From: Prescottella equi
Lineage (GTDB): Bacteria; Actinomycetota; Actinomycetes; Mycobacteriales; Mycobacteriaceae
Length of the DNA: 64,000 nucleotides
Reading direction: 5' to 3'
NCBI RefSeq assembly: GCF_002094305.1
Contig: NZ_LWTX01000002.1
Coordinates: 620,001-684,000, forward strand
The stretch's first letter is position 1. The number at the start of each line of letters is the position of its first letter. Below the pieces are notes generated by a model, which was given only the letters and a program-made list of their open reading frames with translations, was not told the DNA's origin and did no database searches. Below are positions 57,601 through 64,000 of this stretch, in pieces. Made by a program: the position numbers and the translations under genes.

Positions 57601-60600
57601 GGCGCGGGACGCGATCACCTGCACCACCCGGCCGTCGGACAGCGGGCGCAGCGCGGCCCGCAACACGTCGTGCCGGTCGACGACGCCCTGCAGCGCGCGG
57701 TGCAGCGCGACGGCGTCGACCTCGCCGCTCAGTTCCACCACCTGCTGCACGACGTACGGGTCCGGCTCGGTGGGCGATGCACCGTCGCGTTCGTAGACGC
57801 TGTGGAAGTAGATGCCGTCCTGCAGCGGCGTGGTCGGCAGGACGTCCGACATCGTCGGCGCGGTCGCGGCGAGCCGATCGATGTCGCTCTGCGCCAGCGG
57901 CACCAGCGGGAAGTCGGACGGGGTGTGCCCGCCGTCCGGCGCGGCCGCCGCGAGATCGCGCAGTGCGGCATCCCAGTACCGCGCGAACGCGTCGGCCTCG
58001 GCGGCGGAGAGCACTCGCCCGGCCCACGTGAGCGTGGTGCGCAGCGTGGGCCCGTCGGAAGTGTCGGCGGCGAGCACGTCGACGGTGAGGGCGTGGTCGA
58101 GCGGCATGGCAGGATCACTCGACCCGCCGGTCGCGGTGGGCAGCCAGTCGATGCCGGCGCCAGCGGCGACACGGCCGAGGTAGTTGAACAGCACCGGAGC
58201 GGCGCTGCCGGAAGCGAGCTCCGCGCCGGCCGCGCTCAGGTAGCGCAGGGCGCCGTACCCGAATCCGTGGTTCGGGACCCGGCGCAGCTGTTCCTTGACC
58301 GACTTGAGCGCCGAGGGCACCGAACCGTCCGGGACGTCCAGGCGCACCGGGTACACGGTGGTGAACCAGCCGACGGTGCGGGAGATGTCGAGCGCGGTGC
58401 CGGGGGTGCGGACCAGGTGCTCCTCGCGGCCGTGCCCCTCGAGGTCGACCAGTACCTCCGCGGCACCACCGCGCCAGCGGCGCAGCGCGAGCGTCAGTGC
58501 GGCGACCAGGACGTCGGCGACGCCCGCGTGGTAGGCGCCCGGGACGTCGGCGAGCAATGCCGCAGCGACGTCTCCGCCCGTCTCGACGGTCATCGATTCC
58601 GCGGTGGCCCACGTGTCGACGGCGGGATCGACCGGGCGCGCGCCGATCTCGAGTGCGCCGGGAGCAGTGGCCGCGCGCCAGTGGCCCAGTTCGTCGTCGA
58701 ACGCACCGGCGCGAGCGCGTTCGCCCTGCAATTCCGCCCAGCGGCGCAGCGAGGTACCGACCGCCGGCAGATCGACGGGTTCGCCGGCGAGGAGCGCGGT
58801 CGCGGCCCGCGCGAAGTCCTCGACGACGATTCGCCAGGACACCGCATCCACGACGAGGTGATGGCCCACCAGCAGCAGGCGCCCCGGCTCGCCCGCACGC
58901 CGGAACAGCGCGGCCTGCAACATGATTCCGGCCTCGGGATCGAGCAGGTCGGCGACGGCCTGCCGGTCGGCGGCGACCGCGACGTCGAGGTCGCCGTCGA
59001 CGTCGGTCACGAGGATCGTCGGCTGCGCCCCTGACTCGGGGACCGTGAGCGTTCCTCCGGAGCGGTCCCAACGGGCGCGCAGCGCGTCGTGACGATCGAC
59101 GACCGCCTGCAGAGCCGCGGTCGCGGTGACCTCGTCGAGGCCGGTCGGCGTCTGCAGCAGCACCCACTGGTGGAAGGTCCGCACGTCGGTGCCCGCGGGG
59201 CAGACACGGGCGACGACGGGAGTCGGTTCGACGACACCCGTCGCCACGTCGCTCGTGTCGACGGCATCGGTGACCCGACCGTCGAGGGCCGCGGCGAGCG
59301 CGGCCGCGGTGCGCAGCTGGAAGACGTCGCGCGCGCTGATTGAGAAGCCTTCGCGCCGTGCCTGATTGACGAGGGCGATCGCGACGATGCTGTCGCCGCC
59401 GAGCGCGAAGAAGTCGTCGGTGACACCCACCCGTTCGAGACCGAGGACGCCGGCCATCAGGTCCGAGAGGGTCTCCTCGAGTTCGGTGCGCGGCGCGACG
59501 TGCTCGCTCGCCGCGGTGAGGTCGGGCTCCGGCAGTGCACGGCGGTCGAGCTTGCCGTTCGCGGTGAGGGGGAAGGCTCCCAGGACGACGAACGTCGACG
59601 GCACCATGTACTCGGGGAGCTTGTCCGAGGCCCACGCCCGCAGGCTGTCGGCGTCGAGGCCACCGTCACCGTCCGGAACCACGTACGCCGCAAGATAGTT
59701 GGCGCCCGCCGGGGTCTTCCGGACCAGCACCGCGGTGTGCCGCACGGAGGGGTTGACCGCGAGCGCCGCCTCGACGTCCTCGAGCTCGAGGCGCATGCCT
59801 CGGATCTTGACCTGGTTGTCGGCGCGGCCGAGGAAGTCGAGGCTGCCGTCCGCGCTCCAGCGCGCCAGGTCGCCGGTGCGGTAGAGGCGGGAACCGTCGT
59901 CGCCGAACGGGTTCGCGACGAAGCGTGACGCGGTGAGTCCGGGTGCGCCCGCGTAGCCACGACCCAGCAGGTAGCCACCCGCGTACAGCTCACCACCGAT
60001 GCCTTCCGGCACCGGACGCAGCTGCGAATCCAGCACGTACAGCTGGGTGTTGGGGTTGGGCGTACCGATCGATGTCGCGATGCGGGCGGCGGCGTCGCGG
60101 TAGATCACGTGCGAGACCCCGATCGTCGCCTCGGCGGGGCCGTAACCGTGGTACAGCGTCGTCGACAGCTGACGTCGGAACCGCTCGAACAGGTCCGGGG
60201 TGAGCACCTCACCGCCGCACCACACGTGCCGCAGCCCGGACAGTCGATCGGTGCCCCGGGCGAGGTCGAGCAGGACGTCGAGCATCGACGACACCAGGTA
60301 CACGAACGTGACCCGTTCGCGGGCGATGAGATCGAGCAGATACTGCGGGTCGCGCTCGCCACCGGGCTCGGTGACGATCAGCCGGCCGCCCGAGACCAGC
60401 GGCAGCAGGACCTCGTTGACGGAGATGTCGAACGACAGCGGCGCCTTGAACAGCGATGCGTCGTCGGTTCCGAAACCGAGCACCCGCTCGCGCTGCCACA
60501 GCAGCCGGGCGCAGATCGCCTCGTGGCGGATCATCGCACCCTTCGGCCGGCCGGTGGAGCCGGACGTGAAGATCACGTAGGCGAGCCTGCGACCGTCGAA

Positions 60601-62400
60601 GGTGTCCTCCGGCAGGTCGGACGGCTGCTCGCCGTGCGCCCATGCGGCGAGATCGACGTGCACCGCGTCGGTTCCGGCGTCCACACCGCCCGGTCCGGTG
60701 AGCACCAGCCGGGCCCCGGCGTCGACGAGGACGGACTCGCGGCGCTCCTGCGGCCACGACGGATCCAGCGGAACGAATGCGCCGCCGGCGCACAACACCG
60801 CGAGGAGTCCGACCACCATCTCCGCCGAGCGGGGAAGGCCCACCGCGACAACCTCTTCCGGGGCGAGTCTACGGTCGCGGAGGTGGTGCGCCAGCTGCGC
60901 GACCCGCTCCGCCAGCTCCCGGTAGGTCAACCGCAGGTCTCCGGCCACGAGAGCCTCGGCGTCCGGGTCGAGCCGGACGGCGTCGGCGAACAGCTCCGGA
61001 ACGGTGTGCGACGGCTGCGGCTCGGCGGTGTCGTTCCAGTCGAGCAGCACGCGGCGGCGCTCCTCGTCGGTCATCGGCTCGAGTTCGCCGACGGTGGACA
61101 TGGGGTTACGCAGGAACTGGGACACGAAGTGCGCCAACCGTTCCTCGTGGCGCAGCAGCTCCCCGCGCTGCCCGGCCGGGGCACGCAGGTCGATCCGGAT
61201 CGGTTCGCCGTCCTCGCCGCCCTGGATCGAGAAGTCGAGATCGTGCACCGGCCCGGTGACGGAGCCGCGGATGCGGGCGGGGTTGCCGTCGAATTCGAGG
61301 ACGTGCTCGAACATCATCGAGTTGATGCCCGGCCCGAACACGCGACGGTCGGGGTCGATCGCGCGCACCTCGCGGGCGAGGTCCTCGCCGCGGAAGCGGC
61401 CGTGCCGCAGCGCGGCGACCAGTCGTGCGTCGATCGCGCGGGCCAGGTCGCCCACGGTGGCCGCCGGATCCACGTGGAACGTCACCGGCAGGATCGTCGA
61501 CGCCATGCCCGGTGTGCGGCGCATCGCGCGGCCGACGCGGGCCGCCATGGGGACCGAGACGGTGAGCGCCCGCAGCCCCGAGATGCGGTGCAGGTACGCG
61601 AGGATCAGCGCCATCGGCAACCGGGTGCGGCGGATACCCGCCGCGGCCGCGAACCCGTACATCGCGTCGGCGATCTCGCCGTCGATCGTGACCGTCGTGG
61701 ATTCGGGGGCGGCGGACGAGTCGGCGCCGGCCGCGCAGATCTGCGGCGGCTCGGGGGCGTCGAGGATCTCGGCGAGCCAGTAGTCCCGGTCCGATTCGAA
61801 GCGCGCCGAGGCCCGGTAGTCGATGTCGGCGTCGATCAGGTCCTGCAGCGCCCACGCCCCGGCCGTCGACGCGAGGTCCGGGTCGTCGTAGCGGGCGACC
61901 ATGTCGGCGACGATCAGCGAGATGCCGAAGCCGTCGATGATGCTGTGGTGGTAGCGCTGGTACCAGAGCGTGTGGTCGTCGGCGAGACGGATCAGCGCGT
62001 GTCCGAACAGGGCGTCGTCGCCGGTGATGTCGACAACCGTCGCGATATCCCGGTCCATCCAGTCCTGCGCCGCGGCCTCCGGATCGACGGCGTCGCGGAC
62101 GTCGACCACCTCGAACGGCCAGGCGTCGTTCGATGCCGGCACCTGGCGGATCGTCCGGTCCTCGCCGAGCCGGAACCGCACGTGCAGTGCCTCGGCGTGC
62201 TCGACGGTCCGGCGGATCGCCTCCGTGGCCCGCTCGATGTCGATCGGCCCGGTGGCCTCCACGACGAGCGAGAGGTTGTAGACGGTGCTCTGCGGATCGA
62301 GCTGCTGCGCGACGAGGATCTCGGACTGCGCGGCGGTGACGGGCAGCCCGGCGACGGCGTCGTCGAGCATGGGGGCAGCCGGCAGGTGATCCGCAGACAT
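45667..62400 (-). CDS. Four-module NRPS for a hydroxamate siderophore
   Basis: 5577 residues, no stop inside. Domain order by eye: C (HHSIIDG at 151), A1 (about 470-960), T (Ser1004), E (HHLVVD at 1180); C (about 1515-1945, HHVVADG near 1658), A2 (1975-2460), T (Ser2508), E (2560-2990); C (3035-3470), A3 (3495-4005), T (Ser4050); C (HHIATDE at 4235), A4 (4560-5065), T (Ser5109), terminal C (MHYVAVDE at 5287). Selectivity read by eye: A1 DINYWGGIG = formyl-hydroxyornithine, A2 DVPHASLVE = Ser-like, A3 DMENLGLIN = hydroxyornithine, A4 DVFIVTAVN = undecided. The two E domains predict D residues 1 and 2. No thioesterase; the last C may release the peptide. The third C domain has QFLLWDG (3175-3181) in place of HHxxxDG. 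Relatives: coelichelin and rhequichelin synthetases. Confidence 0.92.
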   Translation of the reverse strand: MSADHLPAAPMLDDAVAGLPVTAAQSEILVAQQLDPQSTVYNLSLVVEATGPIDIERATEAIRRTVEHAEALHVRFRLGEDRTIRQVPASNDAWPFEVVDVRDAVDPEAAAQDWMDRDIATVVDITGDDALFGHALIRLADDHTLWYQRYHHSIIDGFGISLIVADMVARYDDPDLASTAGAWALQDLIDADIDYRASARFESDRDYWLAEILDAPEPPQICAAGADSSAAPESTTVTIDGEIADAMYGFAAAAGIRRTRLPMALILAYLHRISGLRALTVSVPMAARVGRAMRRTPGMASTILPVTFHVDPAATVGDLARAIDARLVAALRHGRFRGEDLAREVRAIDPDRRVFGPGINSMMFEHVLEFDGNPARIRGSVTGPVHDLDFSIQGGEDGEPIRIDLRAPAGQRGELLRHEERLAHFVSQFLRNPMSTVGELEPMTDEERRRVLLDWNDTAEPQPSHTVPELFADAVRLDPDAEALVAGDLRLTYRELAERVAQLAHHLRDRRLAPEEVVAVGLPRSAEMVVGLLAVLCAGGAFVPLDPSWPQERRESVLVDAGARLVLTGPGGVDAGTDAVHVDLAAWAHGEQPSDLPEDTFDGRRLAYVIFTSGSTGRPKGAMIRHEAICARLLWQRERVLGFGTDDASLFKAPLSFDISVNEVLLPLVSGGRLIVTEPGGERDPQYLLDLIARERVTFVYLVSSMLDVLLDLARGTDRLSGLRHVWCGGEVLTPDLFERFRRQLSTTLYHGYGPAEATIGVSHVIYRDAAARIATSIGTPNPNTQLYVLDSQLRPVPEGIGGELYAGGYLLGRGYAGAPGLTASRFVANPFGDDGSRLYRTGDLARWSADGSLDFLGRADNQVKIRGMRLELEDVEAALAVNPSVRHTAVLVRKTPAGANYLAAYVVPDGDGGLDADSLRAWASDKLPEYMVPSTFVVLGAFPLTANGKLDRRALPEPDLTAASEHVAPRTELEETLSDLMAGVLGLERVGVTDDFFALGGDSIVAIALVNQARREGFSISARDVFQLRTAAALAAALDGRVTDAVDTSDVATGVVEPTPVVARVCPAGTDVRTFHQWVLLQTPTGLDEVTATAALQAVVDRHDALRARWDRSGGTLTVPESGAQPTILVTDVDGDLDVAVAADRQAVADLLDPEAGIMLQAALFRRAGEPGRLLLVGHHLVVDAVSWRIVVEDFARAATALLAGEPVDLPAVGTSLRRWAELQGERARAGAFDDELGHWRAATAPGALEIGARPVDPAVDTWATAESMTVETGGDVAAALLADVPGAYHAGVADVLVAALTLALRRWRGGAAEVLVDLEGHGREEHLVRTPGTALDISRTVGWFTTVYPVRLDVPDGSVPSALKSVKEQLRRVPNHGFGYGALRYLSAAGAELASGSAAPVLFNYLGRVAAGAGIDWLPTATGGSSDPAMPLDHALTVDVLAADTSDGPTLRTTLTWAGRVLSAAEADAFARYWDAALRDLAAAAPDGGHTPSDFPLVPLAQSDIDRLAATAPTMSDVLPTTPLQDGIYFHSVYERDGASPTEPDPYVVQQVVELSGEVDAVALHRALQGVVDRHDVLRAALRPLSDGRVVQVIASRADVPMTVLDLSTDPDPTSTVDRMLAEDRLRGFDFERPPLVRYTLVRVAPAKFLLLQSIHHVVADGWSVPVMLRELLALYSPAGEPLALPAPAAYRNYLSWLASRDRGASIDVWQRALAGSGEPPALPGVPAAGERGVRSKVVALPATETSELNRLGRERGLTASTLVHGAWGLLLARLTGRRDVLFGSTVSGRGGDLPGIESMVGLFINTVPVRLRLDPDEATVDVLVRWQSEQSALLEHQYVGLGELRRVTGLQELFQTLVVVENYPIGDTAITDPSGTLSLTGIRFDEHPPYPLTLIAVPGDELRLEVKYDAARVSDATVAQMADGMLTILAGLPATVDGPVAAIELAHIPERVDVVDTVDFPATTVTALLEDQAARTPDATAVVFEGRSLSYAQLHDLANRLAHVLVDRGVRPETKVAVALPRSIELMVALLAIGKAGGAYVPLDTGYPAERLSYMLEDSDPVCVLTSADVAAVLPDNGIERILVDDLDLDGCPADPVSVGLHPQHPLYVIYTSGSTGRPKGVVVPHSGVVNRLLWMQEFRPILPTDRVLQKTPSSFDVSVPEFFGPLLAGATLVLARPDGHRDPQYLAELIVGEGITRAHFVPSMLELFLDEPTASACTGLRVVAASGEALPLPVARRFADVLPGAVLDNLYGPTEAAVEVSYAAAVQALPADAATVPIGLAVANTALYVLDPYLQPVTDGSAGELYLAGPQLARGYLGRPGTSADRFVADPFGTSGARMYRTGDVVRRNTDGAVEYLGRADDQVKLRGFRIELGEIESRLAEHPDVARAAAVVREDVPGHQQLVGYLVAAPGVDVDAVRSFAGKTLPEFMVPTVLVVVEALPLSPSGKLDRRALPAPAVPAGTAPTETTPAAGRAPAVASLVAEVLGREQVGEDDDFFALGGDSILAIRLVNLARREGISITPRQIFEQRTPRALARLIGDVDAPATTSVAAPVVAATGDLLPMPVVHRLSEWSGGTDRFNQAVLLHTPAEMTTETLTAALQTVLDHHDGLRQRLTRHLPGVWSLHIAERGSVAPSLRRVDVAGLDDARLRAVIETESSAAADRLTPESGAMVEAVWFDAGENVLGRLLLVAHHLVVDGVSWRVLLEDLPMAWVAAQAGETAALDPVGTSLREYADLVTAEAQRPARLRELDHWVETIAPGGELVPNAHGDATIGTGASRTVRLSVAETEAVLTAVPALAHADVTDVLVTALRIAVTRWFTTQGRASDLLIDLERHGREELAAGVDLSRTVGWFTNITPVRLPGGTDGVDALKSVKEALRAAPDGGIGYGMLRYANARTAGLLAAGSPAQVLFNYLGRMPAGQSGPWTGVTETDSLATDPDTDMGGPYRLLVNALCEDTPDGPVLRTVFGWSEPDLSADDAHAISDGWVAALRELVASAARHDGRVALTPSDVPLAPLTQAELDVVVAAAPGEIETVWPLSPLQEGLYFQAGISDGADIYTAQFSLDFDRHLDLDRLAAAMRTLQRRNPTLRAGFVSAGLTAPVQFVSAGLDVPITEVDLTDLDEVAREERAAQVMLDDRLTPFDLTAPPLWRATVLRLGDSRDRLVINRQFLLWDGWSNGLVVSQLLALYETGGDDTGFVSPDGGFDDYLSWLADRDGAAARTAWQRTLSGLAEPTLLARRTGAPAGWPDRRDAVLSRDLGERLRAQAARTGVTFHAILNGALGLVLAGATGRSDVVFGTTVAGRPPEVPGIESVVGMFLNTVPVRMSLRPNESVADLLRRTQSERLELMPYDYLGLAAIQRTSEHRELFDVLYVLQNFVDENQVSALHSAHDISGGDSIDHTHYPLTVVVTPGAETKVKFEFHPDKVTAADAERMLASFVGLLERFADDVDVLVGRTSTLTDADRALQSSRLAETAHPLPERTIADLFADTAQRIPEATALVFGDDTVSYADLDARINRLARILLAHGAGPEQIVALALPRSVETVVALFAVLRTGAAYLPLELDHPVERLVGMLDDARPVTMLTTAAVAETLSAATVDTIVLDDPAVPLDGDGSALTAAELGRFAPGTPGRLDHPAYVIYTSGSTGRPKGVVTPYRGLTNMQFNHREAIFEPVVRAAGGRTLRIAHTVSFAFDMSWEELLWLVEGHEVHICDEELRRDAQALVAYGDAHEIDVVNVTPTYARHLLDEGLLDGGPGRHRPPLVLLGGEAVSDQVWDALRDTDGTCGYNLYGPTEYTINTLGGGTADSVTPTVGQPIWNTVAHILDGWLRPVADGVPGELYISGVGLARGYLDRFGLTAERFVADPIVGGGARMYRTGDLVRRAPDGNIDFLGRTDDQVKIRGHRVELGEVESVLAAHESVRQAAVIADAGPGGIKRLVAYVVGAGAPVSAVGSQDLAKYARAVLPDYMVPAAVIAVDELPMTVNGKLDVRALPSAESVLGQGSGESREPRNALEGTLCRLFAEVLELEVDLGIDDNFFDLGGHSLLATRLISRARAVLAAELTMRDLFEAPTVAELAERVSGRDRSTRPVLVAGERPERLPLSPAQQRLWVIQQIERDTAGSSSAYNFPIVLRLRGDLDPEAFTAALADVIARHEVLRTVFGEHDGEPVQLILGSARPDVTVVDAAADEVPALVAAAVGRPFDLATEIPVRATVIRVGEGEQVLALVLHHIATDEWSDRPLLRDLMVAYAARVQGAAPEWAPLPVQYADFTLWQRALLGEPSDADSLITRQLDYWHGVLEGAPEELALPVDRTRPARPSFAGGAIELDLDVATTRALRTLARAHGASMFMVLHAASAALLQRLGAGDDLPLGAPVAGRTEQGLDDLIGFFVNTVVLRTDVSGDPTFAELLARVKALDLAAFSHADVPFESVVERLNPARSLARNPLFQVMVGYHSRTADPVPSPDLTLAPVAIEERTAKFDLVFNWTEFLDEDRVQLRLEYSADLFDRDTVDRMARRQVAVLGAVAADPATRVSDVDVFLDGEREAVLREFNDTARPVEELTLPEAFDRWVQETPDAIAVADSGGEATFAELDKRSRSIAAVLATRGVGAESVVGLAVPRSIDMVASVLGVLRLGAAYLPLDLTHPADRISYMLEDSGARILLSTEAESKRVVADGLDRLLLDDPRVIAALYGRAADELPSPPAGLDHAAYVIYTSGSTGWPKGAVLPHEGIMSLVATAEDRMKLTTGSVVMQFASVGFDVAVFELSMALCTGSTLVIIPEQARVAGPELTDFMHERKVTHAILPPSLMAALPPGCTVPEGCTVLVGTETVPPDLIGRWAERLNLLAAYGLTEATVNNTLWQAQPGWTQAVPIGIPDPNEQAFVLDDRLRPVPPGIAGELYIAGRGLARGYLGRPDLTAGRFVANPFGPGRMYRTGDRARWRTDGNLDFLGRVDDQVKIRGFRIELGEIIAALASHPAVSQAAVVADRDGEITRLVGYVSPEFEDDGVTAAVVDPSEVRAHAARTLPDYMVPTLVVALPGALPLTPNGKLDRKALPAPDWSTLGGDGVPRDEVETELCEVVSEVLHLPSIGIHDGFFDLGGHSMAAMKLVGRVRSMFEVDITIRDVFDAPTVAELAELVRSGERSAQPGIAVTGETGPVPLAPSQRLHWQRHRSSRSRAQSDHALALQLQEPIDAGHLALALDDVVDRHVPLRTVFAPDGTEVYTSDGPRPGVDVIDVGDDDLHRRVFEIAQLRIDLTEEAPLRVHLVSDDSGTQVLLLTMHYVAVDEWSVVPLLGDLLTAYVARAGGAEPEWTPLAVEYPDYVRWQIARLGDPADPESLHARQLDYWRNRLADMPPRLHLPASAGVREARRELVPIEIDADLHSGIDRIAARTGTSMFMVLQAALASVLTRSGAGKDIPIGSLVAGRSEDVLAPMIGCFFNVVVMRTDTSGDPGFDELLARIRESNLEALEHQDVGFADVAAEIGLRAGRLPQVLLVHHEQARFDALEGVLGGFLPVPVGMSTAELTLSFYEPVGDGPVHAYFEFSTGVLDQDVVAGWAREVVALVRSAL

Positions 62401-62457
62401 ACAAATCCGATCGTCCGTCGTGGCGCGACCGCGCGAGTCGGACGCATCGTGCGTCCC

Positions 62458-62476
62458 TTAGGATAGGCTAACTCGC
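62458..62476. promoter_or_regulatory. IdeR/DmdR-type iron box before the NRPS
   Basis: TTAGGATAGGCTAACTCGC matches the IdeR consensus at 14 of 19 positions, 57 bases upstream of the NRPS start on the minus strand. Iron repression is expected. Confidence 0.65.
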
Positions 62477-62499
62477 CCGTCCGCCGTCACCCGGTCACC

Positions 62500-63300
62500 T
62501 CAGTCGGCGAGGAAGTCGAGGACCACCTTGTTCACGGCCTCGGGGCGCTCGAGGTAGCCGTAGTGCCCGGTGTCGGGAATCTCCTGGTAGACGGCGCCGG
62601 GGATCGCGTCGGCGACCTCTTTCGACAGGTAGGCCGGGATCATCCGGTCGTCGGCGAACCCGACGGACAGGCACGGACGGGCGATCGCGCGGTAGGCCTG
62701 CGCCCGATCGAACTCGCGATCCATCGCGAGCTGCGCCCGAACGCCCGCCGACGTCTTGCCGCCGGAGAACTCGAACACGTCGAGCCAGTCGCGGGCGGCG
62801 TGCTGGTCGGCCAGCGTCGCCGGGGAGAGGTTCATGACCGCGGTGACCGCGGCGCGGTACTTGGCCGGCAACTCGATGCCCGCGGCCTCGAGTTCGCGCT
62901 CCCCCTCGTTGAGGGTGCGCTGGAACTGGTCCATCCGGGCATGTCCGGCGAGGAATACGGCCTTGCGGACCAGGTCGGGTCGCGCGAGCGCGAGTTCCTG
63001 TGCGACGCGCGCCCCGAGCGACGTACCGACGACGTGCGCCGGGCCGCCGAGCAGTTCGATCAGCCCCGCGGTGTCGGCCACCATCGCTTCGATGGTGATC
63101 CCGTCGACGCTCTCCCCCGACGGCGCGATGCCGCGGTTGTCGAACGTGCACACCCGGTAGCCGGCCGCCACCAGCGCGGGCACCTGATGCAGGTCCCACA
63201 CCCGACCGGGACTTCCCGTACCCATGATCAGGACGACCAGATCGCCGTCACCCTTGACCTGGTAGTTCAGGGGGATCCCGTTGATGGTGGCGGTGGGCAT
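62500..63300 (-). CDS. Alpha/beta hydrolase beside siderophore genes
   Basis: 266 residues. Nucleophile GTSLGAR (G-x-S-x-G), acid in VGFADDRMIP, His in DTGHYGYLERP; oxyanion strand LIMGTGSPGRVW. It may hydrolyse the ferric siderophore to release iron, act as an editing thioesterase, or be unrelated. It stands 99 bases upstream of the NRPS gene on the same strand and shares a divergent, iron-boxed promoter with the formyltransferase, so iron regulation is likely. A cytoplasmic enzyme; no signal peptide. Confidence 0.85.
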   Translation of the reverse strand: MPTATINGIPLNYQVKGDGDLVVLIMGTGSPGRVWDLHQVPALVAAGYRVCTFDNRGIAPSGESVDGITIEAMVADTAGLIELLGGPAHVVGTSLGARVAQELALARPDLVRKAVFLAGHARMDQFQRTLNEGERELEAAGIELPAKYRAAVTAVMNLSPATLADQHAARDWLDVFEFSGGKTSAGVRAQLAMDREFDRAQAYRAIARPCLSVGFADDRMIPAYLSKEVADAIPGAVYQEIPDTGHYGYLERPEAVNKVVLDFLAD

Positions 63301-63334
63301 GTCAGCCTTCCTCACGGCGGTGGAACTGCAGCAA

Positions 63335-63353
63335 ATAGGGTTGGGTAACCTAA
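63335..63353. promoter_or_regulatory. IdeR/DmdR-type iron box in the divergent promoter
   Basis: ATAGGGTTGGGTAACCTAA matches the IdeR consensus at 15 of 19 positions. It lies between the alpha/beta hydrolase (minus) and the formyltransferase (plus) and can control both. Confidence 0.7.
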
Positions 63354-63412
63354 AACTCCTGGGTCGTCGCGACCGGCGGCTGAACCTGACCAACTCGTCC
63401 CGGAGGATCGCG

Positions 63413-64000
63413 TTGAGAGTCGCCACGCTGGGCTACCAAACCTGGGGCCACCGTACCCTGCAGGCCGTTCTCGACTCGGATCACGAGGTGGTCCTCGCGA
63501 TCACCCACCCCAAGAGCGATCACGCCTACGAGAAGATGTGGGCCGACTCCGTCGCCGACCTCGCCACCGAGCACGGCGTGCCGGTGCACATCGCGAACAA
63601 GCCCGACGAGGACTTCAAGGCCGCTCTGAAGGCCGCCCGGCCCGACATCATCGTCGCCAACAACTGGCGCACGTGGCTGCCACGCGACGTGTTCGACGCC
63701 CCGCGCTACGGCACCCTCAACATCCACGACTCGCTGCTGCCCAAGTACACCGGCTTCTCGCCGCTGATCTGGGCGCTCATCAACGGCGAGGAGGAGGTGG
63801 GTCTCACCGCGCACCTCACGGACGAAGAGTTGGACGCCGGCGACATCGTCCTGCAGCGTTCGACGCCGGTCGGACCGAAGGACACCGTCACCGACCTGTT
63901 CCACCGCACCGTCGACATGATCGGCCCGATCACCCTCGACGCCCTTGCCCTCATCGAGTCCGGCCGCACCGACTGGACGCCCCAGGACCGCACGCAGGCC
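63413..64000 (+). CDS. Hydroxyornithine formyltransferase (5' part, runs off window)
   Basis: 196 residues are visible from TTG 63413; the site CGGAGGATCG six bases before it supports this start. The frame is open to the window end. It has the 10-formyl-tetrahydrofolate transferase pattern: VANNWRTWLP, NIHDSLLPKYTGFSPLIWALINGEEEVGLTAHLTDEELDAGDIV, with the catalytic Asn, His and Asp. It is of the CchA/Rft type that formylates N5-hydroxyornithine for siderophores, which agrees with the formyl-hydroxyornithine code of NRPS module 1. A methionyl-tRNA formyltransferase would not be expected here. Confidence 0.9.
   Translation, partial: MRVATLGYQTWGHRTLQAVLDSDHEVVLAITHPKSDHAYEKMWADSVADLATEHGVPVHIANKPDEDFKAALKAARPDIIVANNWRTWLPRDVFDAPRYGTLNIHDSLLPKYTGFSPLIWALINGEEEVGLTAHLTDEELDAGDIVLQRSTPVGPKDTVTDLFHRTVDMIGPITLDALALIESGRTDWTPQDRTQA

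Noticed and set aside
55183-59034. Second long plus-strand frame of 1283 codons
   Set aside because: Also a shadow of the NRPS coding strand, with no ribosome site or motif.

Overview
The window is GC-rich actinobacterial chromosome, most like Rhodococcus or a close mycolic-acid relative. Evidence is the GTG/TTG starts, dense ATGA/GTGA overlaps, WhiB and AsnC regulators, a mycofactocin-type SDR, IdeR-type iron boxes and a coelichelin/rhequichelin-like hydroxamate NRPS. No insertion sequence, phage or CRISPR was seen. Nearly everything is intact; only the two edge genes (an MFS exporter on the left, a formyltransferase on the right) are cut by the window.

Left part (1-5.8 kb): an MFS end, a lone Tat-type iron-siderophore binding lipoprotein, then a clear cobalamin riboswitch driving a tightly overlapping five-gene operon. 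It encodes a binding lipoprotein, a FecCD permease, an ATPase, a degenerate CbiX-like/[2Fe-2S] fusion protein and a SelW/Rdx-like CxxC protein. This looks like a B12-repressed corrinoid (or cobalt-chelate) uptake operon with two unusual redox accessories. 5.8-7.5 kb: a steroid 5-alpha-reductase-like membrane enzyme and an SMR heterodimer pair.

7.7-14.8 kb: a catabolic cluster with a three-component Rieske oxygenase (bridging Glu as in quaternary-amine oxygenases), an APC permease, a Zn alcohol dehydrogenase, an AsnC/Lrp regulator, an ABM protein and a mycofactocin-type SDR. A shared TTGCGTA motif lies before the oxygenase and before the regulator. 14.9-22.9 kb: WhiB, a small DUF3263-like protein, a TetR-HIT-PLP enzyme operon, a P450 with a KstD-like flavoprotein, and an ABC exporter divergent from its MarR regulator.

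22.9-36.3 kb is mostly housekeeping: dienelactone hydrolase, purB, TetR, aminotransferase, purD, an orphan ectoine hydroxylase, two glycosyltransferases, YdcF, HIT, and a two-component system. 36.4-44 kb holds a guanidine-III riboswitch with its SMR exporter, a protein built of fourteen exact-length 10-residue repeats, a second dienelactone hydrolase, an XRE-cupin regulator, a thioredoxin-reductase-like/methyltransferase pair, a tandemly duplicated 61-residue small-protein gene with its promoter, tRNA-Thr(TGT) and thrE.

Right part (44-64 kb): a hydroxamate siderophore locus with MbtH, ornithine N5-hydroxylase, a 5577-residue four-module NRPS, an alpha/beta hydrolase and a divergent formyltransferase. 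Three IdeR-like boxes lie in its promoters. Adenylation codes read by eye give formyl-hydroxyornithine, Ser, hydroxyornithine and one undecided residue, with epimerases in modules 1 and 2 and a terminal C domain in place of a thioesterase.
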